A stretch of DNA of 64,000 nt from positions 496,001 to 560,000 of the forward strand of contig CAVVIK010000006.1 in assembly GCA_963748315.1 (NCBI GenBank), in the 5' to 3' direction. Of the stretch, positions 61,917-64,000 are shown piece after piece (the first letter of the stretch is position 1; the number at the start of each line of letters is the position of its first letter). Below the pieces are notes generated by a model. It saw only the letters and a program-made list of their open reading frames with translations, was not told the DNA's origin and made no database searches. The position numbers and the translations under genes are program-made. This stretch comes from DASPHG01 sp963748315 (GTDB lineage Bacteria > Actinomycetota > Thermoleophilia > Solirubrobacterales > Thermoleophilaceae).

Positions 61917-62984
61917 ATGGCTAACAAACTCACACATACACAGGTCTACGTACTCGATCAGGACGAAGCGCTCGACTTCTACGTCGGAAAGCTCGGCTTC
62001 GAGGTCAACACCGACGCCGATCTCGGTTTCATGCGCTGGCTCACCGTGAACTTCCCGGGCGAGCCCGACCGGCAGCTGCTCCTGGAGAAGCCCGGCCCGC
62101 CCGCGCACGACGAGGCGACGGCGGAGCAGATTCGCGAGCTCGTCACCAAGGGCGCGCTCGGAATGGCGGGCATCATCGCGGTCGACGACATCCACAAGAC
62201 GTACAAGGAGCTGGTCGAGCAGGGCGTCGAGTTCACCGAGGAGCCGACTGAGCGCTTCTACGGAACCGACTGCGGCCTGCGCGACCCGTTCGGGAACCCG
62301 CTCCGCATGGGCACGCCGAAGGAGGGTCCGATAGACATCCCGAACTGCATGAGCAAGGTGAGGGCCCACATCAGCGTCTCGGCGGACGGCTACGTCGCCG
62401 GCCCGAACCAGAGCGAGGAGAACCCGCTCGGCGAGGGCGGCGAGAGCCTGCACGACTGGGTCGTTGAGCTGAAGGCCTGGCGTGAGCCCCACGGCAAGGA
62501 AGGCGGCGAGGAGAACGCGAGCACCGCTGTCGTCGAGGAGTCGCAGGCGAACGTCGGTGCCGAGATCATGGGTCGGGGCAAGTTCGGTGGTGGCCCCGGC
62601 CCGTGGGGCGACGATCCGTGGCAGGGATGGTGGGGGGACGACCCGCCGTTCCACGTGCCCGTCTTCGTGCTCACCCACCACGAGCGCGAGCCGCTCACGC
62701 TCTCGGACACGACGTTCACCTTCGTCACCGACGGGATCGAGTCAGCCCTGGAGCAGGCGAAAGAGGCCGCGGCCGGGAAGGACGTCATGCTCGGCGGCGG
62801 CGCCGACTCGATCAACCAGTACCTGGCGGCCGGGCTCGTCGACGAGGTCGACCTGCATGTCGTCTCGCTCGTGCTCGGCGGAGGAGCGCGGCTCTTCGAG
62901 GGCGTCGGTCCCGACGTGACGCTGGAGCAGGTCCGGGTCGTCGACGCGCCCGGCGTGACTCACGTCAAGTACCGCGTGAGCTAG
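61917..62984 (+). CDS. VOC domain fused to DHFR/RibD-like reductase
   Basis: One 355-residue frame with two proteins. Residues 1 to about 140 are a VOC module (THTQVYVLDQDEALDFYVGKLGFEV, RDPFGNPLRMG). From about 142 (MSKVRAHISVSADGYVAGPNQSEENPLGEGG) a RibD C-terminal/dihydrofolate-reductase-like domain runs to VRVVDAPGVTHVKYRV. The junction reads IDIPN-C-MSKV: a TGC exactly where a TGA stop could precede the second ATG, so this may be two genes merged by one substitution. The VOC and reductase parts probably act in detoxification or antibiotic-type stress under the AraC regulator. Confidence 0.82.
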   Translation: MANKLTHTQVYVLDQDEALDFYVGKLGFEVNTDADLGFMRWLTVNFPGEPDRQLLLEKPGPPAHDEATAEQIRELVTKGALGMAGIIAVDDIHKTYKELVEQGVEFTEEPTERFYGTDCGLRDPFGNPLRMGTPKEGPIDIPNCMSKVRAHISVSADGYVAGPNQSEENPLGEGGESLHDWVVELKAWREPHGKEGGEENASTAVVEESQANVGAEIMGRGKFGGGPGPWGDDPWQGWWGDDPPFHVPVFVLTHHEREPLTLSDTTFTFVTDGIESALEQAKEAAAGKDVMLGGGADSINQYLAAGLVDEVDLHVVSLVLGGGARLFEGVGPDVTLEQVRVVDAPGVTHVKYRVS

Positions 62985-63346
62985 CCAGCTCCTTGACGCG
63001 TTCCGCGATGTCGTCGCGGATCGCCCGCACCTCTTCGATCGGACAGCCCCTTCGGGTCGGGCAGGTCCCAGTCGATGTAGCGCTTGCCGGGGATGTAGGG
63101 GCACTCGTCGCCGCACCCCATCGTCACGACGACGTCGGCCCACTCGGCCATCTCGGTGGTCAGCTTCTTCGGGACTCGATCCGAGAGATCGATCCCGAGC
63201 TCCTCCATCACCTCGACGACCTCCGGGTGCACGCGGTCGGCGGGGGTCGTGCCGGCCGAGCGCGCCTCGTGGCCCGCGCGCTCCCAGAGGGCCGCGCTCA
63301 TCTGCGAGCGGCCGGCGTTGTGCAGGCAGACGAAGAGCGCCCGCAT
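62965..63346 (-). CDS. arsC: Arsenate reductase, low-molecular-weight phosphatase type (frameshifted)
   Basis: Reduces arsenate using a phosphatase-like Cys. About 126 residues when corrected: the P-loop VCLHNAGRSQM (C-x5-R) at the N-terminus, ADVVVTMGCGDECPYIPG, and the Asp loop WDLPDPKG. At a C run (63047-63050) one base too many breaks the frame; the corrected end reads CPIEEVRAIRDDIAERVKELA. The 3' end overlaps the convergent VOC/reductase gene by 20 bases. Divergent from arsR, preceded by a small zinc-finger gene. Confidence 0.88.
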
Positions 63347-63511
63347 CTAGCGGCGGGCGCGCTCCATCCGCGTCTTGTAGGTCGCGCAGCGGCGATGGAA
63401 ATGCATCCCCCGAAGTATCACCTGCGGGTCGCCGTTGATCTCGCTGTGGCAGATGACGCAGCGGGGGCCGGACACCTTCACTACCGGGTGTTGAAGCAGT
63501 GGGAGTCTCAT
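63347..63511 (-). CDS. 54-residue CxxCH/HxxC zinc-finger-like protein
   Basis: Short basic protein: MRLPLLQHPVVKVSGPRCVI, then CHSEINGDPQV and a FHRRCATYKTRMERARR end. The C-x2-CH and H-x2-C groups could bind one zinc. Its TAG directly abuts the arsC ATG, so the two are probably co-expressed. A TTG three codons upstream is an alternative start. No function known. Confidence 0.6.
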   Translation of the reverse strand: MRLPLLQHPVVKVSGPRCVICHSEINGDPQVILRGMHFHRRCATYKTRMERARR

Positions 63512-63583
63512 GGCCCACAAGATCCGCCTCCGAGCTTTGCCCGCGAGTAACGATCCGGTGAAGCGGACGTGAAGCGTCTGGTA

Positions 63584-63611
63584 CGTTAGATAGATGACTG
63601 TCGATCTAACG
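63584..63611. promoter_or_regulatory. Inverted repeat spanning the arsR start, probable autoregulatory operator
   Basis: CGTTAGAT (63584-63591) and ATCTAACG (63604-63611) form a perfect 8-bp inverted repeat with 12 bases between. The arsR ATG lies inside it. GTAC flanks both sides at 63581 and 63615. ArsR-type repressors bind such A/T-containing dyads, so this may repress arsR and the divergent arsC. Confidence 0.62.
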
Positions 63612-63948
63612 CTCGTACCGAAGCAGAAGCGCCCGCCCGGTGAGCCCTGCTGCGAGCCGGTGGTCCACCCCGACACGGGCCGCGAGCAGGCGGAGCGGCT
63701 GGCCGCGATCGCCAAGGCGCTCGAGCGACCCGATCCGCGTCCAACTCGTCGACGTGCTGCGGAAGCACGCGGGCAAGGTGTGCGTGTGCGAGCTGCTGCC
63801 GCTGTTCGACGTCTCGCAGCCCACGCTGTCGCACCACCTGAAGAAACTCCGCGACGCCGACATCGTCGATTCCGAGAAGGTGGGCCTGTGGGCCTTCTAT
63901 TACGTCAAGCCCGATGCACTGGAGGTGCTCGACCGATGGCTGTCCTGA
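63594..63948 (+). CDS. arsR: ArsR-family arsenic-responsive repressor (frameshifted)
   Basis: Winged-helix metal-sensing repressor, about 117 residues when corrected. The N-terminus has a Cys pair (GEPCCEP), then HPDTGREQAERLAAIAKAL. After an extra base near 63723 come DPIRVQLVDVLRKHAGKVCVCELLPLFDVSQPTLSHHLKKLRDADIV, with the CVC arsenite-sensing pair in the recognition region, and the wing VGLWAFYYV. Divergent from arsC; overlaps the next gene by 13 bases. Confidence 0.87.
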
Positions 63949-64000
63949 GACCCCACCTGGCGCTGACCGTCACCGACGTCCAGCGCTCGATCCCGTTCTA
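63936..64000 (+). CDS. VOC-family protein, partial (ArsI/CadI-like)
   Basis: Only the first 21 residues are inside the window (LRPHLALTVTDVQRSIPF after MAV). The strand HLALTVTDVQRSIPF is the first VOC strand with its metal His. Next to arsR, this is probably an ArsI/CadI-type arsenic-related metalloenzyme; that is inference from position. Confidence 0.6.
   Translation, partial: MAVLRPHLALTVTDVQRSIPF

Overview
This window is dense, GC-rich chromosomal DNA from a free-living bacterium, most likely an actinomycete relative. Three features suggest this: the dnaK-grpE-dnaJ-hspR order with a MerR-type HspR, an inositol-phosphate synthase next to a CDP-alcohol phosphotransferase and a PimA-like glycosyltransferase, and many GTG/TTG starts that overlap the preceding stop by four bases. 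Several small proteins resemble ones I recall from Thermoleophilia (Gaiellales/Solirubrobacterales), so that class is my best guess. It is an inference, not something the window proves. Nearly all genes are core metabolism. I see no prophage, insertion sequence, CRISPR array or replication origin, and no gene-free stretch longer than about 130 bases.

Layout. 26-1647: lipoate synthesis (lipA, lipB). 1672-3468: small membrane, SRPBCC, zinc-ribbon-like and PRC-barrel-like proteins. 3476-6296: sugar-nucleotide genes (epimerase, DegT aminotransferase, nucleotidyltransferase). 6296-12508: pyruvate-dehydrogenase-type E2, E1-beta, E1-alpha and, past two unrelated genes, E3 (lpd). Together with lipA/lipB this is a lipoyl-enzyme neighbourhood. 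13009-17434: thiamine genes, with thiE on the minus strand and a TPP riboswitch ahead of a ThiO-ThiS fusion and thiG on the plus strand. 17431-23658: mixed genes including argF, a lysine-tailed protein, a metallopeptidase and an RNA methyltransferase. 23482-31618: a long minus-strand run holding an inositol-lipid locus: GT-C-like membrane enzyme, PAP2 phosphatase, phosphatidylinositol-phosphate synthase, ino1, and a PimA-like glycosyltransferase fused to a PHP phosphoesterase. 31621-38891: nth, then the chaperone run dnaK-grpE-dnaJ-hspR-clpB. 40601-55673: purine genes in three blocks (GYD-purD-purE-purB; purC-purS-purQ-purL-purF; recQ-purN-purH), broken by a carbonic anhydrase, an SMP-30 protein and a VOC dioxygenase. 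55670-59514: antiporter, tRNA-Lys, a 28-residue membrane miniprotein, tRNA-Glu, tRNA-Val and an LPDTG-bearing cupredoxin. 59569-64000: metallophosphoesterase, an AraC regulator with a VOC/reductase fusion, and a divergent arsenic-resistance cluster (arsC, arsR, start of a VOC gene) cut by the window edge.

The best candidate for something new is the inositol-lipid locus at 24739-30875. A PAP2 phosphatase is translationally coupled to the phosphatidylinositol-phosphate synthase, and a PimA-like glycosyltransferase carries a complete PHP metal-site set. Together they could supply phosphatase steps that lack an assigned enzyme in actinobacterial inositol-lipid pathways.

Caveat. At least a dozen conserved genes, including purF and grpE, which are expected to be essential or nearly so, are broken by single-base shifts, several at G/C homopolymers. 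This looks like consensus error in a draft or metagenomic assembly. Apparent fusions and missing start codons should be read with that in mind.
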